From Dokdonella sp. (GTDB taxonomy: Bacteria; Pseudomonadota; Gammaproteobacteria; Xanthomonadales; Rhodanobacteraceae), in contig NZ_JAGIAG010000005.1 in NCBI RefSeq assembly GCF_017744955.1, positions 124,001-188,000 of the forward strand: a DNA stretch of 64,000 bases. Reading direction: 5' to 3'. The position numbers were made by a program, and so were the translations under genes. Within the stretch, counting starts at the first letter, position 1. The number at the start of each line of letters is the position of its first letter. Below the pieces are notes generated by a model. It saw only the letters and a program-made list of their open reading frames with translations. It had not been told where the DNA came from and made no database searches. Below are positions 27,217-36,384 of this stretch, piece after piece.

Positions 27217-28653
27217 TCAGGTCGTCTTGACGCGTCCGTAGCGGTCTTCCAGACGCACGATGTCATCCTCGCCGAAGTAATCGCCGCACTGCACCTCGAT
27301 CAGGTGAATATCCGTGTCGGTCGGATTCTCCAGCCGGTGCACGGTGTTCATCGGGATGTAGGTCGACTCGTTGCGATGAAGCAGGAATTCCTTCTCGCCG
27401 ACGCGCACCTTCGCCGTGCCTTCCACGACGGTCCAGTGTTCGCTGCGGCGGTGATGCAGCTGCAGCGACAGCACCTGGCCCGGCTTCACGGTCAGGCGCT
27501 TCACCTTGCAGTCGTCGGCGTCCTCCAGCACGGTGTAGCTGCCCCAAGGACGATGCACCGTCTGGTGCACGCTGGCGGCGGCGTGGTTGACCGCGCGCAG
27601 GCGCTCGACCACCAGCTTGACCTGCTGCGCGCGCTCGCGATGCGAGACCAGCACCGCGTCGCCGGTGTCGACGATGACCAGGTCCTTGACGCCGACCGCC
27701 GCGACCATGCGCGCGTCGGACTGGATGTAGCAGTTCTCGCTCTCGACCACGATCGCCTGGCCGCGCACGCGGTTGCCGTCGCCGTCGGCCTCCGCTTCGA
27801 GGTCGCTGATCGCCTTCCACGAGCCGATGTCGCTCCAGTCGAACGCGGCCGGCACCACCGCCACCTTCGGCGCGCGCTCCATGATCGCGTAGTCGATCGA
27901 GATGTCCGGCTGCGCCAGGAATGCTTCGCGCGCGTACTCGACCGGGCTCTCGTGGCTGGTCGCCTGCGCGTGGCACGCCTGCGCGGCGGCGAACACGTCT
28001 GGACAGACCTCGGCGGCGACCTGCAGCAGCGCGTCGGCGCGGAAGCAGAACATGCCGGAATTCCAGACGTAGTCGCCCGAGGCGACGTAGCTCTCGGCCA
28101 CTTCGCGGGTCGGCTTCTCGACGAAGGCGCCGACCTGGCGGCCTTCGCGACCGGCGATCGCCTCGCCCATGCGCACGTAGCCGAAACCGGTCTCCGGATG
28201 CGTCGGCCGGATGCCGAACGTCACCAGCCAGCCGTCCTGCGCCAGCGCAGCGGCGCGTTTCGCGTCGGCGACGAAGGCGTCGAGATCGCGGATCAGATGA
28301 TCGGCCGGCAGGATCAGCAAGGTCGCGTCGGCGCCGACGTGCTCGCGCGCGTACAGCGCCGCCAGCACCACCGCCGGCGCGGTGTTGCGCCCGGCCGGTT
28401 CGAGCAGGAACGGCAGGCGATCCAGATCCGCCTGCGCGTGCTGCGCGTACTCGTCGCGCGTCAGGAAGTAGTAGTCGCGACCGGTCACGGTCAGCACCGG
28501 ACCGCCTTCGGCGAGGCGCAGGGCGCGATCCAGCGTCTTGCGCAGCAGCGACTCGCCGTCGCCCATGCGCATGAACGGCTTCGGATAGGCGCTGCGCGAC
28601 ACCGGCCACAGACGGGTGCCGGCGCCGCCGGAAAGGATTACGGGTACCAACAT
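27217..28653 (-). CDS. manC: Mannose-1-phosphate guanylyltransferase / mannose-6-phosphate isomerase
   Basis: This 478-residue bifunctional enzyme of the ManC/AlgA/XanB type turns mannose-6-phosphate and GTP into GDP-mannose for surface polysaccharide. The N-terminal nucleotidyltransferase has GGAGTRLWP at residues 9-17 and FVEKP further on. The C-terminal cupin has QLHHRRSEHW and a VEGTAKV strand. The ATG at 28653 is preceded by GGAGAG at 6 bases, so I prefer it to in-frame ATGs further upstream. The dTDP-rhamnose genes follow upstream on the same strand, separated by a repeat region. Confidence 0.93.
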   Translation of the reverse strand: MLVPVILSGGAGTRLWPVSRSAYPKPFMRMGDGESLLRKTLDRALRLAEGGPVLTVTGRDYYFLTRDEYAQHAQADLDRLPFLLEPAGRNTAPAVVLAALYAREHVGADATLLILPADHLIRDLDAFVADAKRAAALAQDGWLVTFGIRPTHPETGFGYVRMGEAIAGREGRQVGAFVEKPTREVAESYVASGDYVWNSGMFCFRADALLQVAAEVCPDVFAAAQACHAQATSHESPVEYAREAFLAQPDISIDYAIMERAPKVAVVPAAFDWSDIGSWKAISDLEAEADGDGNRVRGQAIVVESENCYIQSDARMVAAVGVKDLVIVDTGDAVLVSHRERAQQVKLVVERLRAVNHAAASVHQTVHRPWGSYTVLEDADDCKVKRLTVKPGQVLSLQLHHRRSEHWTVVEGTAKVRVGEKEFLLHRNESTYIPMNTVHRLENPTDTDIHLIEVQCGDYFGEDDIVRLEDRYGRVKTT

Positions 28654-28711
28654 TGCCAACTCTCCGTTCCCCATCGCTAGGGCATTTTCGTCAGATGCGC
28701 GCATGGCCTTT

Positions 28712-28834
28712 CCTCTCCCGCTCGCGAGAGAGGTCGCGCCATAGGGGCGGGTGAGAGAGATCGGAGTGGAGCGCTCCGCTTCGATTCCCCTCATCCGGCC
28801 CTTCGGGCCACCTTCTCCCGCGAGCGGGAGAAGG
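28712..28834. repeat. REP-like inverted-repeat element, family 1, copy 1
   Basis: This ~123-base unit is bounded by two hairpins (CTCTCCCGC-type at the left, CCTTCTCCCGC/GCGGGAGAAGG at 28811-28834). A short GGCCCTTCGGGCC hairpin lies at 28797-28809. A near-identical copy follows at 28862-28984. Related units occur at 38.9-39.4 and 49.65-49.9 kb. Confidence 0.85.
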
Positions 28835-28861
28835 GAAATCTCATGTCCAGGCCCCTCGTCA

Positions 28862-28984
28862 CCTCACCCGCTTGCGGGAGAGGTCGCGCCATAGGCGCGG
28901 GTGAGGGAGATCGGCGTGAAGCGCTCCGCTTCGATTCCCCTCATCCGGCCCTTCGGGCCACCTTCTCCCGCGAGCGGGAGAAGG
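28862..28984. repeat. REP-like inverted-repeat element, family 1, copy 2
   Basis: This is a direct repeat of the unit at 28712-28834, with only scattered substitutions. Between them the two copies fill most of the 348-base gap between manC and rmlD. The gap shows no other coding sequence. Confidence 0.85.
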
Positions 28985-29001
28985 AAAAAAGAGCGGGAGT
29001 C

Positions 29002-29934
29002 CTAACCGGAACTCGCGGCGATTTCGCCGAGAACGTCGTCCACACCCACGCGCCAATCCGCCAATTCTAGCCCGAATGCGGATTTCAGCCTGGCGCAGTC
29101 GAGCACCGAGTAGGCCGGCCGCCGCGCGCGCGTCGGATAGTCGGCCGTGGCGATCGGCAGCACGCGCGGCGCCCGCGCGATCAAGCCGCGCGCGGCCGCC
29201 TCGCCCAGGATCGCCGCGGCGAATTCGAACCAGCTGCAGTGGCCGCCGGCGACGAGGTTGAAGACGCCGCTCAGCGCGCCCCGCGCTTCAGGTGCCGCCG
29301 ACTGCCGCCGCTCGATCGCCGCGGCGGTGGTGCGCGCGATCCAGCGCGCCGGCGTCGGTGCGCCGACCTGGTCGGCGACCACGCACAACTCCTCGCGCTC
29401 GGCGCCCAGACGCAGCATCGTGCGCAGGAAGTTGTGTCCGTGCGCGGCGTAGACCCAGGCGGTGCGGAAAATCAGATGCTCGGCACCGCTCGCGCGCAAG
29501 GCGACCTCGCCGGCCAGCTTGCTGCGACCGTAGACGCCGAGCGGCGCGGTCGCATCGTCCTCGCGATACGGGCGCGTGCCGCTGCCGTCGAACACGTAGT
29601 CGGTCGAGTAATGCACGACCAGCGCGCCGTGCGCTCTCGCCCAGTCGCCGATCTCGCCGAGCGCGCGGTGATTGACGCGATCGGCCGGTTCCGGCTCGTC
29701 TTCCGCGCGATCGACGGCGGTATAGGCTGCCGCGTTGACGATGACGTCGGCGCGCGCCGCTTCGAGCGCTTCGCGCAGCGACGCCGCATCGGCGAGATCC
29801 GCACGCAAGCAAGGTGCGCCGTCGGCCAACGTACCGTCGCGAGTCGCTGCAAGGACTTCGCCCAACGGCTTCAAGGCATCGAGCAGTTCATGGCCGACCT
29901 GGCCGTTGGCGCCGAGAATCAGGATTCGTTTCAT
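29002..29934 (-). CDS. rmlD: dTDP-4-dehydrorhamnose reductase
   Basis: RmlD makes dTDP-L-rhamnose in the last step of the pathway, using NAD(P)H. The 310-residue protein has the nucleotide-binding GANGQVG near the start, the STDYVFDG stretch and the catalytic YGRSK. The length is normal. It is the last gene of the minus-strand rhamnose operon, 3 bases after the PhyH-like gene. Confidence 0.93.
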   Translation of the reverse strand: MKRILILGANGQVGHELLDALKPLGEVLAATRDGTLADGAPCLRADLADAASLREALEAARADVIVNAAAYTAVDRAEDEPEPADRVNHRALGEIGDWARAHGALVVHYSTDYVFDGSGTRPYREDDATAPLGVYGRSKLAGEVALRASGAEHLIFRTAWVYAAHGHNFLRTMLRLGAEREELCVVADQVGAPTPARWIARTTAAAIERRQSAAPEARGALSGVFNLVAGGHCSWFEFAAAILGEAAARGLIARAPRVLPIATADYPTRARRPAYSVLDCARLKSAFGLELADWRVGVDDVLGEIAASSG

Positions 29935-29937
29935 GGC

Positions 29938-30636
29938 TCAATGAATCGCATTGGCCCAGCGCAGGCCGTCGGGCAACTGCGCCGGACCGTACAGAAAGTG
30001 CAACACGCGCCGTGCCGACACGGCGGTCGCCCTACCCGAAGCATGTACCAGCAGAGGCTTCATTACGAGCGTGCCGCCACGCTCGACGAGGCACGGAGCC
30101 ATCCGCGTGGAGGCCATGCGCGCGAGTGCTTCCATAGTGAGGCGGCCACGGCGATGCGAACCGGGCACTACGCGAAGAGGTCCGCCGGAAGCATCCACCG
30201 GATCGAGCTGCAGGCGCACAGCGATCAGCGTTTCGAGGATCGTTGCGGGCGGCTGCACGAACCATACTTGCTGCTTTCGCGACCATCCCGTCCAGCCGAC
30301 GGCATCCATGCGAGCGGACACCGGAACGCTCAAATCCTGATGCGGAGCGACCGACCAGTTCGACCGCGCATCCTTCGAAAACAAGGTGCATTGCACCGCG
30401 ACGGCAGCAGGTGGAAGTAGATCGGCGAGTACGGGATCGTCACGCAAGGCTCGCGCGACGTCGGCGACCTCCGCTATGTCGAGCAGGCGCCGCGATCCCG
30501 CCCGCCGCAGCTGCGCACTCGCCTCGACGATCCTCAGAAGATCGTCGCAAACCAGGTCGGAAACCATCGGCGCCAGCACGACGTAACCGTCCGCGTCGAA
30601 TGACCGGCGAGCGTCGATCACGAAGGGCGCCCGCAC
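29938..30636 (-). CDS. Phytanoyl-CoA dioxygenase (PhyH)-like oxygenase
   Basis: This ~232-residue protein has the facial-triad pattern of Fe(II)/2-oxoglutarate oxygenases: H99-Q-D101 (APHQDLSVP), a distal His198 (LLVHASG) and a nearby Arg-rich SARRVLHF. Also typical are SGGPLRVVPGSHRRG and the trailing FLYGPAQLP. PhyH enzymes often hydroxylate small molecules. GTG codons at 30642 and 30636 are both possible starts; I chose 30636 because GGGA lies 8 bases before it. It sits between rmlC and rmlD in one tight operon, which suggests it acts on a surface sugar or a linked lipid. The substrate is unknown. Confidence 0.82.
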   Translation of the reverse strand: MRAPFVIDARRSFDADGYVVLAPMVSDLVCDDLLRIVEASAQLRRAGSRRLLDIAEVADVARALRDDPVLADLLPPAAVAVQCTLFSKDARSNWSVAPHQDLSVPVSARMDAVGWTGWSRKQQVWFVQPPATILETLIAVRLQLDPVDASGGPLRVVPGSHRRGRLTMEALARMASTRMAPCLVERGGTLVMKPLLVHASGRATAVSARRVLHFLYGPAQLPDGLRWANAIH

Positions 30637-30649
30637 CGACACCGTCCCA

Positions 30650-31210
30650 TCACGTTGCGGGATACGTCGGCAACTTCGCGCGCGGCACATCGGCGAGAAA
30701 CGGTGCCTTGGCGTCCTTGTCCGACAGCGTCGGCTTGGCGATCGGCCAGTCGATGCCGATCGCCGCGTCGTCCCAGCGCACGCCGGCGTCGGCCGCGGCG
30801 TCGTACAGCGCGGTGCACTGGTACGCGAAGGTCGCATGGTCGGACAGCACGGCGAAGCCGTGCGCGAAGCCTTCCGGAATCCAGAAATGGCGCTTGTTCT
30901 CCGCCGACAGGATCGCCGCGGCCCAGCGGCCGAACGTCGGCGAGCCGGCGCGGATGTCGACGGCGACGTCGTAGACCTCGCCTTCCAGCACGCTGACGAA
31001 CTTGCCCTGCGGATTGGGCCACTGGTAGTGCAGGCCGCGCAGCACGCCGTGCGCCGAACGCGACACGTTCGACTGCACGAAGCGCAGGTCGAGGCCGGCG
31101 TCGGCGAACTTGCGCGCGTTGAAGCTTTCGTAGAAATACCCGCGCGCGTCGCCGAACACGGCCGGTTCGATCACGACCACGCCCGGCAGATCGGTTTCGA
31201 TGATCTTCAC
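30650..31210 (-). CDS. rmlC: dTDP-4-dehydrorhamnose 3,5-epimerase
   Basis: RmlC epimerises dTDP-4-keto-6-deoxyglucose. The 186-residue cupin has the conserved GVLRGLHYQ and [10 protein letters not shown] stretches. It starts at GTG, overlapping the rmlA stop as GTGA, so translation is coupled. The length is typical. Confidence 0.94.
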   Translation of the reverse strand: MKIIETDLPGVVVIEPAVFGDARGYFYESFNARKFADAGLDLRFVQSNVSRSAHGVLRGLHYQWPNPQGKFVSVLEGEVYDVAVDIRAGSPTFGRWAAAILSAENKRHFWIPEGFAHGFAVLSDHATFAYQCTALYDAAADAGVRWDDAAIGIDWPIAKPTLSDKDAKAPFLADVPRAKLPTYPAT

Positions 31211-32094
31211 GAGACCCTGCCCTGCTTGACCATCTGCATCAGATAACGTCCGTAGCCGTTCTTGGCCAGCGGCTCGGCCAGGCGCAGCACCTGCTCGGAA
31301 TCGATCCAGCCGTTCTCCCAGGCGATTTCCTCCGGGCAGCAGACCTTCAGTCCCTGCCGGTTCTCGATCGTCTCGATGAAGTTCGACGCCTCGGTCAACG
31401 ACTCGTGCGTGCCGGTGTCGAGCCAGGCATAGCCGCGGCCGAGCTTTTCCAGCATCAGGGAACCATCGTCGAGGTAGCAGCGGTTCAGATCGGTGATCTC
31501 CAGTTCGCCGCGCGGCGAAGGCTTCAACGACGCGGCGAAATCGCAGACGCGGCCGTCGTAGAAATACAGTCCGGTGACCGCCCAGTGCGAACGCGGCGCA
31601 GCGGGTTTTTCCTCCAGGCCGACGACCTTGCCGCGCGCGTCGAACTCGGCCACGCCGTAGCGCTCCGGATCGCGTACCCAGTAGCCGAACACGGTCGCGC
31701 CGCGCGCGCGCGCGTCGGCCGCGGCGAGCTGCTCGGTCAGGCCGTGGCCGTAGAAGATGTTGTCGCCGAGGATCAGGCAGCTCGGCTGGCCGGCGACGAA
31801 GTCGCGCCCGATCAGGAACGCCTGAGCCAGACCGTCCGGAGAAGGCTGTACCGCGTAGCGGATCGACATGCCCCATTGCGACCCGTCGCCGAGCAGGCGC
31901 TCGAACAAGGCCTGCTCGTGCGGCGTGTTGATCACCAGCACCTCACGCACGCCAGCCAGCATCAGCGCCGACAGCGGGTAGTAGATCATCGGCTTGTCGT
32001 ACACCGGCAGCAGCTGCTTGCTGACCGCCTGCGTCAGCGGGTAGAGCCGCGTGCCGGAACCGCCGGCGAGAATGATGCCGCGTCGTTGCGTCAT
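31207..32094 (-). CDS. rmlA: Glucose-1-phosphate thymidylyltransferase
   Basis: RmlA makes dTDP-glucose, the first step of the rhamnose route. The 295-residue protein opens with [16 protein letters not shown] and has the [10 protein letters not shown] and EKP ([10 protein letters not shown]) motifs. It overlaps rmlC by 4 bases. A 245-base spacer full of palindromic repeats separates it from rmlB upstream. Confidence 0.95.
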   Translation of the reverse strand: MTQRRGIILAGGSGTRLYPLTQAVSKQLLPVYDKPMIYYPLSALMLAGVREVLVINTPHEQALFERLLGDGSQWGMSIRYAVQPSPDGLAQAFLIGRDFVAGQPSCLILGDNIFYGHGLTEQLAAADARARGATVFGYWVRDPERYGVAEFDARGKVVGLEEKPAAPRSHWAVTGLYFYDGRVCDFAASLKPSPRGELEITDLNRCYLDDGSLMLEKLGRGYAWLDTGTHESLTEASNFIETIENRQGLKVCCPEEIAWENGWIDSEQVLRLAEPLAKNGYGRYLMQMVKQGRVS

Positions 32095-32116
32095 GGCAGG
32101 GTCCTTTGCGGGAAGG

Positions 32117-32340
32117 ATTGGGACGCGGATCGACGCGGATGGACGCAGATAGGAAGAGGCAAATTGAAAACTCCATCCGTGTTCATTCGCATCGCGCCGT
32201 GTCGAACGCTCTTCGATTCGTCGCGCCGAAACGCCCGTGCGACAGCCAGAGGCTTGGACGCGGATCGACGCCGATGAACACGGATAGAGCGCTTATTTTT
32301 CATCCGTGTCCATCGGCGTCGATCCGCGTCAAACGCTTTT
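32117..32340. repeat. Palindromic repeat family 2, two copies between rmlB and rmlA
   Basis: The right copy (32257-32330) is a palindrome with 29-base arms, one mismatch and a 16-base loop, so its RNA would form a strong hairpin. The left copy (about 32117-32203) is a decayed version with the same GGACGCGGATCGACGC opening. Both copies are followed by a related GTCGCGCCG/GTCGCCCCG tail. No coding frame is present. Confidence 0.85.
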
Positions 32341-33398
32341 CAATTCGTCGCCCCGAGACGCTCCATGCGATAGCTGCCGTCGAGCACGCGCCCGACCCAG
32401 TCCTGATGGGCCAGATACCAGTCGACGGTCCGCGCGATGCCGGTCTCGAACGATTCGCGCTGGCTCCAGCCGAGCTCGCGCTTCAGCTTGGAAGCGTCGA
32501 TCGCGTAGCGGCGGTCGTGGCCCGGACGGTCCTTCACGTAGCGGATCAGCGATTCGCGACGACGTCCGCCGTCGAGCGGCCGGCGCTCGTCGAGCAGCGC
32601 GCAGATCGTCTTCACGACGTGGATGTTCTCGCGCTCGGCGTCGCCGCCGACGTTGTAGACCTCGCCGACGCGGCCGGCTTCGAGCACGCGCCGGATCGCG
32701 GTGACGTGATCGCCGACGTAGAGCCAGTCGCGCACGTTGCGTCCGTCGCCGTACACCGGCAGCGCCTCGCCGGCGAGCGCCTTCTGGATCATCAGCGGAA
32801 TGAGCTTTTCCGGAAACTGGAACGGCCCGTAGTTGTTCGAGCAGTTCGTCGTCAGCGTCGGCAGGCCGTAGGTGTGGTGGAACGCGCGCACCAGATGATC
32901 GGAGGACGCCTTCGACGCCGAGTACGGCGAGTTCGGCTGGTACGGCGATTCCTCGGTGAAGCGCCCTTCCGCGCCGAGCGAGCCGTACACCTCGTCGGTC
33001 GACACGTGCAGGAAGCGGAACGCGCCGCGGTGCTCCTCCGGCAGCGCGCGCCAGTACGCCAGCACGCATTCGAGCAGGCTCAAGGTGCCGACCACGTTGG
33101 TCTGCACGAAGGCGGCCGGCCCGTCGATCGAACGGTCGACGTGCGATTCGGCGGCGAAATTCACCACCGCGTCGGGTCGGTGCTCGGCCAGGACGCGACG
33201 CACGAGGTCGGCGTCGCCGATGTCGCCGTGCACGAACGCGTAGTCGGTGCGATCCTCGACCGCGGCCAACGTATCCCGATTGCCGGCGTAGGTCAGCGCG
33301 TCGAGATTGACGATGCGCCAGCCGCCGGCGGCGAGCGTGTCGAGGACGAAATTGCCGCCGATGAAACCGGCGCCGCCGGTGACGAGTAGGGTCTTCAC
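32340..33398 (-). CDS. rmlB: dTDP-glucose 4,6-dehydratase
   Basis: RmlB oxidises and dehydrates dTDP-glucose with bound NAD. The 352-residue protein has TGGAGFIGGNFV at the start, the STDEVYGSL catalytic region and YSASK with the Tyr/Lys pair. I prefer the GTG at 33398 (VKTLLVTGG), which gives the normal length; an earlier GTG at 33428 would add ten residues. It is the first gene of the rhamnose operon; the previous gene's terminator lies just upstream. Confidence 0.94.
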   Translation of the reverse strand: MKTLLVTGGAGFIGGNFVLDTLAAGGWRIVNLDALTYAGNRDTLAAVEDRTDYAFVHGDIGDADLVRRVLAEHRPDAVVNFAAESHVDRSIDGPAAFVQTNVVGTLSLLECVLAYWRALPEEHRGAFRFLHVSTDEVYGSLGAEGRFTEESPYQPNSPYSASKASSDHLVRAFHHTYGLPTLTTNCSNNYGPFQFPEKLIPLMIQKALAGEALPVYGDGRNVRDWLYVGDHVTAIRRVLEAGRVGEVYNVGGDAERENIHVVKTICALLDERRPLDGGRRRESLIRYVKDRPGHDRRYAIDASKLKRELGWSQRESFETGIARTVDWYLAHQDWVGRVLDGSYRMERLGATN

Positions 33399-33428
33399 GA
33401 GATTGGTCGCACTCCGAAAGCCGCCCAC

Positions 33429-33450
33429 AAAAAAGGCCGGTAAACCGGCC
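33429..33450 (-). terminator. Intrinsic terminator of the lipoprotein serine hydrolase gene
   Basis: On the minus strand a perfect GGCCGG-TTTA-CCGGCC hairpin is followed by TTTTTT. It lies about 33 bases after the stop at 33483 and just before rmlB, so it ends the upstream operon. Confidence 0.88.
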
Positions 33451-33482
33451 CTCAGCTAGTCAATCCTACCCGGAGCATGCGT

Positions 33483-34667
33483 TCAAGGCGAATCCGGCCG
33501 CGCTCGCACGGCCGGTTCGTTCAGGAAACGCTGCCCGATCGCCAATGCGACGCGGTAGGGCTCCGGATCGTTGCGATTGGTCAGCACGACGACGGTCACG
33601 CGACGCTGCGGCCAGCGCACGACGACGTTGCGGAAGCCGATCGTCTCGCCGGAATGCCATACGGTCTCGCCGGTGATGCGCCAGCCGTAGCCGTACTCGA
33701 CGTCCGCCTCGTCGGTCCTGGTCCACGGCGTGAGCGCGGCGCGGCGCGAGGCGTCCTTCAGCAGGCGGTCGTCGTACCATGCCGCGTCCCAGCGCGCGAG
33801 ATCGTCGATCGACGAATAGACGCCGCCGTCGCCGAGCACGGCCGAGGTCGAACTCTGGTCCGTGCGCAGCCAGCGTCCGCCCTCCTCGGCGTAGCCGTAT
33901 GCGCGGTGCGGCACCGGCGCGCCGCCGTGCACGCGCGCGAGCGTGCCGCGCATGCCGAGCGGCGCGAAGATGCGCTCGCGCAGGAAGTCCTGGTACGGAA
34001 CGCCGCCCGCCTTCTCGACGATCAGCGCCAGCATCGCGTAGCCGCCGTTGCTGTAGCGGTACGCCGTCCCCGGCGCGAAGTACAGCCGATCAGTGCGTTC
34101 GAGCAGATGCAGCACGTCGGCGTCGCGCAGCTGCCGGTCAGACTCCTCGACCACTTCGGCGCTGGCCGGCGGCAGCGCGCCGGTGCTCGGCGGCGGCGGC
34201 GCCGACGGCGCCTGCGGCAGCAGGTCCTCGTAGTCGATCAGGCCGCCGGTATGCGTCAGCAGGTGGCGGATCGTGATCGGCTCCGCGGCGGCGGGCAGCG
34301 TCGGCAGCCAGCGGCGCGCGCGATCGTCGAGACCGAGCTTGCCGTCCTCGGCCAGCAGCAGGATCGCCGCGGCCGTGAACTGCTTGCTGACTGAAGCGAG
34401 GCGGTAGTCCGTCGCCGGCGTTGCGGCGACGCCGTGCTCGAGATCGGCATAGCCGTAGCTACGGCGGACGACGGTCTCGCCGTCGCGCAGCACGAGCACC
34501 GAGGCGCCCGGAACCCGGCCCTGGTAGGCACGCATGAGATCGTCGATCGCGTCCGGTGCGCGCACGGCGTTTCCTCCCCCGGCGCAGCCAGCCAATGCCG
34601 CGAAGGCGACGAGCAGAAGGCAAAGCCGCGACGACCTTCCGCAGGAGACTTCCGCCTCGACCGTCAT
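33483..34667 (-). CDS. Beta-lactamase-fold serine hydrolase, lipoprotein
   Basis: This 394-residue protein has a lipobox (LAGC, Cys28), so it is probably lipid-anchored. Class C motifs follow: S92-V-S-K95, a YSN tyrosine (YRYSNGGYAM) and HSG (WHSGETIG). Family members are D-aminopeptidases, esterases or DD-peptidases as well as beta-lactamases, and the motifs do not decide which. I chose the ATG at 34667, 9 bases after GGAG. It lies 169 bases after a second hydrolase of the same fold and ends at a clear terminator. Confidence 0.87.
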   Translation of the reverse strand: MTVEAEVSCGRSSRLCLLLVAFAALAGCAGGGNAVRAPDAIDDLMRAYQGRVPGASVLVLRDGETVVRRSYGYADLEHGVAATPATDYRLASVSKQFTAAAILLLAEDGKLGLDDRARRWLPTLPAAAEPITIRHLLTHTGGLIDYEDLLPQAPSAPPPPSTGALPPASAEVVEESDRQLRDADVLHLLERTDRLYFAPGTAYRYSNGGYAMLALIVEKAGGVPYQDFLRERIFAPLGMRGTLARVHGGAPVPHRAYGYAEEGGRWLRTDQSSTSAVLGDGGVYSSIDDLARWDAAWYDDRLLKDASRRAALTPWTRTDEADVEYGYGWRITGETVWHSGETIGFRNVVVRWPQRRVTVVVLTNRNDPEPYRVALAIGQRFLNEPAVRARPDSP

Positions 34668-34742
34668 ATCCATACGCTCCTCGACCATCGAAGGACTAGC
34701 CACCGCGCTGAAGCGAACCATCGCCATCGACGTCCTCTTGCA

Positions 34743-34782
34743 TGGATGCCCGCGTTCGCGGGGCATGACGTCGGAATGACGG
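34743..34782. repeat. Short inverted repeat, GTCATTCCCGCG family (degenerate copy)
   Basis: ATGCCCGCG and CGCGGGGCAT pair around a two-base loop with one bulged G, followed by a GGAATGAC arm. It resembles the elements at 10662 and 47803. It fills most of the 169-base space between the two serine hydrolase genes. Confidence 0.5.
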
Positions 34783-34836
34783 TTCGGCCCTCCCGGCCAT
34801 GCAGTCGTTGCTCGATTCCTTCGCGACGGAAGCACC

Positions 34837-36384
34837 TCATCGCCCTTCTCCCGCGCAATCGCCCTCGCGCACGAAGGCGAGATCCTCGTAGTCCGAACTG
34901 AAGTCGCCGTCGGGATCGACCTTCGCCATCGTCATCGACTGCGCGTAGGGGAAATCGAGCCAAGCTTCGGGATCGACGCCGGCGTCGTCCCACTGCACCA
35001 GCTCGCGCGCGCCGACGCGCATCACCTTGCCGGTCATCCGCGGCGACTTCTCCGCCGCGAAGCGCACGCCACCGTCCGCGGCGCACAGCGAGACGCGACC
35101 GAACCACGCGTCACGCCAGACGCCGAGGCGTGCGCGCATCGAATCGGGCGTCGCCGCGACACGCGCGCTCGTATCGGGCAGGCGCCGCGCCGCCGGTTTC
35201 GCCGCGGCTTCGCGTGCCTGCTCGTCGGCCAGCGCGGCGACGCCGAGCTTGCGCTGCGGCGCCGTGAAGTGCTTCAGCAGCACCTCGCCGAGCACCCCGC
35301 GCGCCGCGCCGCCGTCGCCGTTGATCATCAGCACGAAACCGGAACGCCGGTCCGGCAGCAGGCTCATCATCGAGTACATGCCCGACAGCGTGCCGGTGTG
35401 CGACACGCTCCATTCGCCGTCGACGTCGGCGAGCCGGAAGCCGAGGCCGTAGGCGAAGAAGTGCGTGCGGTCGCGCGTGCGGCGGCGTTCGGAAATCGGC
35501 ATCGGCGTGTAGGCCGTCCACAGCGCGCGGCGCTGCGCGTCGGGCAGCCACTGCCTCTGCTTCTCGTCGGGCACGAGCCAGTTGCGCGCCCAGGCGAGCA
35601 TGTCCTCGAGGCTGCAGCGGATGCCGCCGGCCGCCGCCGAGGTAATCGCCGGCACCATCGCGTCGTCGCCGTTCAGCACGACGTTGCGGCCGTCCTTGCG
35701 CATGTGCGGCTGCGCGAGATCGTCGGCCGCCTCGCGCTTCCATTCGCCGACGCGACAGCCGAGGCCGAGCGGCGCGAACACCTCACGTCGCACCAGTTCC
35801 TCGTAGCTCGCACCGCCCGCCGCGGCCGCGACTTCGCCGGCGACGACGTAGAGCAGGTTGTCGTAGGCGTAGCCGGCGCGGAAGCCGTACTTCGGCTTCA
35901 GATGCGACAGTCCCGCGACGATGTCGGCGCGCGTGAACGCGTTCGGTTCCGGCCACAGCATCAGGTCGCCGGCGCCTTCCGGCAGGCCGCTGTTGTGGAT
36001 CAGGAGATCGCGCACGGTCATGTTCCGCCCGACCCACTCGTCGTGCATGCGGAACGTCGGCAGATGCTTGACGACCGGATCGTCCCAGGCGAGCTTGCCG
36101 GCCTCGACCAGGCGCGCGAGCGTGGCCGCCGTCATCGCCTTGCTGTTCGAGGCGATCTTGAACAAGGTGCGCGGCGTGATCTTCCGTCCCGAGCCGGCGA
36201 CGGTTTCCCCGCCGGTGCGCAGGTAGACGACCTTGCCGTCCTCGATCACGCCGACGGCGAGGCCGGGCAAGTGGTAGCGCGCCATCGTCTGTTCGAAGGC
36301 GCGATCGTAGAACGCCGTGTCCCTTGCATGCGCGGTGGCGACACCCAGCGCGAATCCTGCGAGGATCCAGACCGCGCGCTTCAT
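34837..36384 (-). CDS. Beta-lactamase-fold serine hydrolase, exported
   Basis: This 515-residue protein has a signal peptide ending near AHA (residue 20), S79-N-S-K82, a YDN tyrosine (YAYDNLLYV) and an HTG motif (SVSHTGTLSG). A C-terminal domain of about 120 residues beyond the hydrolase fold carries two Cys. The start overlaps the dipeptidase stop (ATGA). The neighbours (dipeptidase, lysA) suggest a role on peptidoglycan or peptide D-amino-acid bonds, by inference only. Confidence 0.87.
   Translation of the reverse strand: MKRAVWILAGFALGVATAHARDTAFYDRAFEQTMARYHLPGLAVGVIEDGKVVYLRTGGETVAGSGRKITPRTLFKIASNSKAMTAATLARLVEAGKLAWDDPVVKHLPTFRMHDEWVGRNMTVRDLLIHNSGLPEGAGDLMLWPEPNAFTRADIVAGLSHLKPKYGFRAGYAYDNLLYVVAGEVAAAAGGASYEELVRREVFAPLGLGCRVGEWKREAADDLAQPHMRKDGRNVVLNGDDAMVPAITSAAAGGIRCSLEDMLAWARNWLVPDEKQRQWLPDAQRRALWTAYTPMPISERRRTRDRTHFFAYGLGFRLADVDGEWSVSHTGTLSGMYSMMSLLPDRRSGFVLMINGDGGAARGVLGEVLLKHFTAPQRKLGVAALADEQAREAAAKPAARRLPDTSARVAATPDSMRARLGVWRDAWFGRVSLCAADGGVRFAAEKSPRMTGKVMRVGARELVQWDDAGVDPEAWLDFPYAQSMTMAKVDPDGDFSSDYEDLAFVREGDCAGEGR

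Noticed and set aside
28961..28990. Hairpin followed by A's as an intrinsic terminator of rmlD
   Set aside because: The A run is on the plus strand after the stem. For the minus-strand gene the T's would come before the hairpin, so the geometry is wrong.
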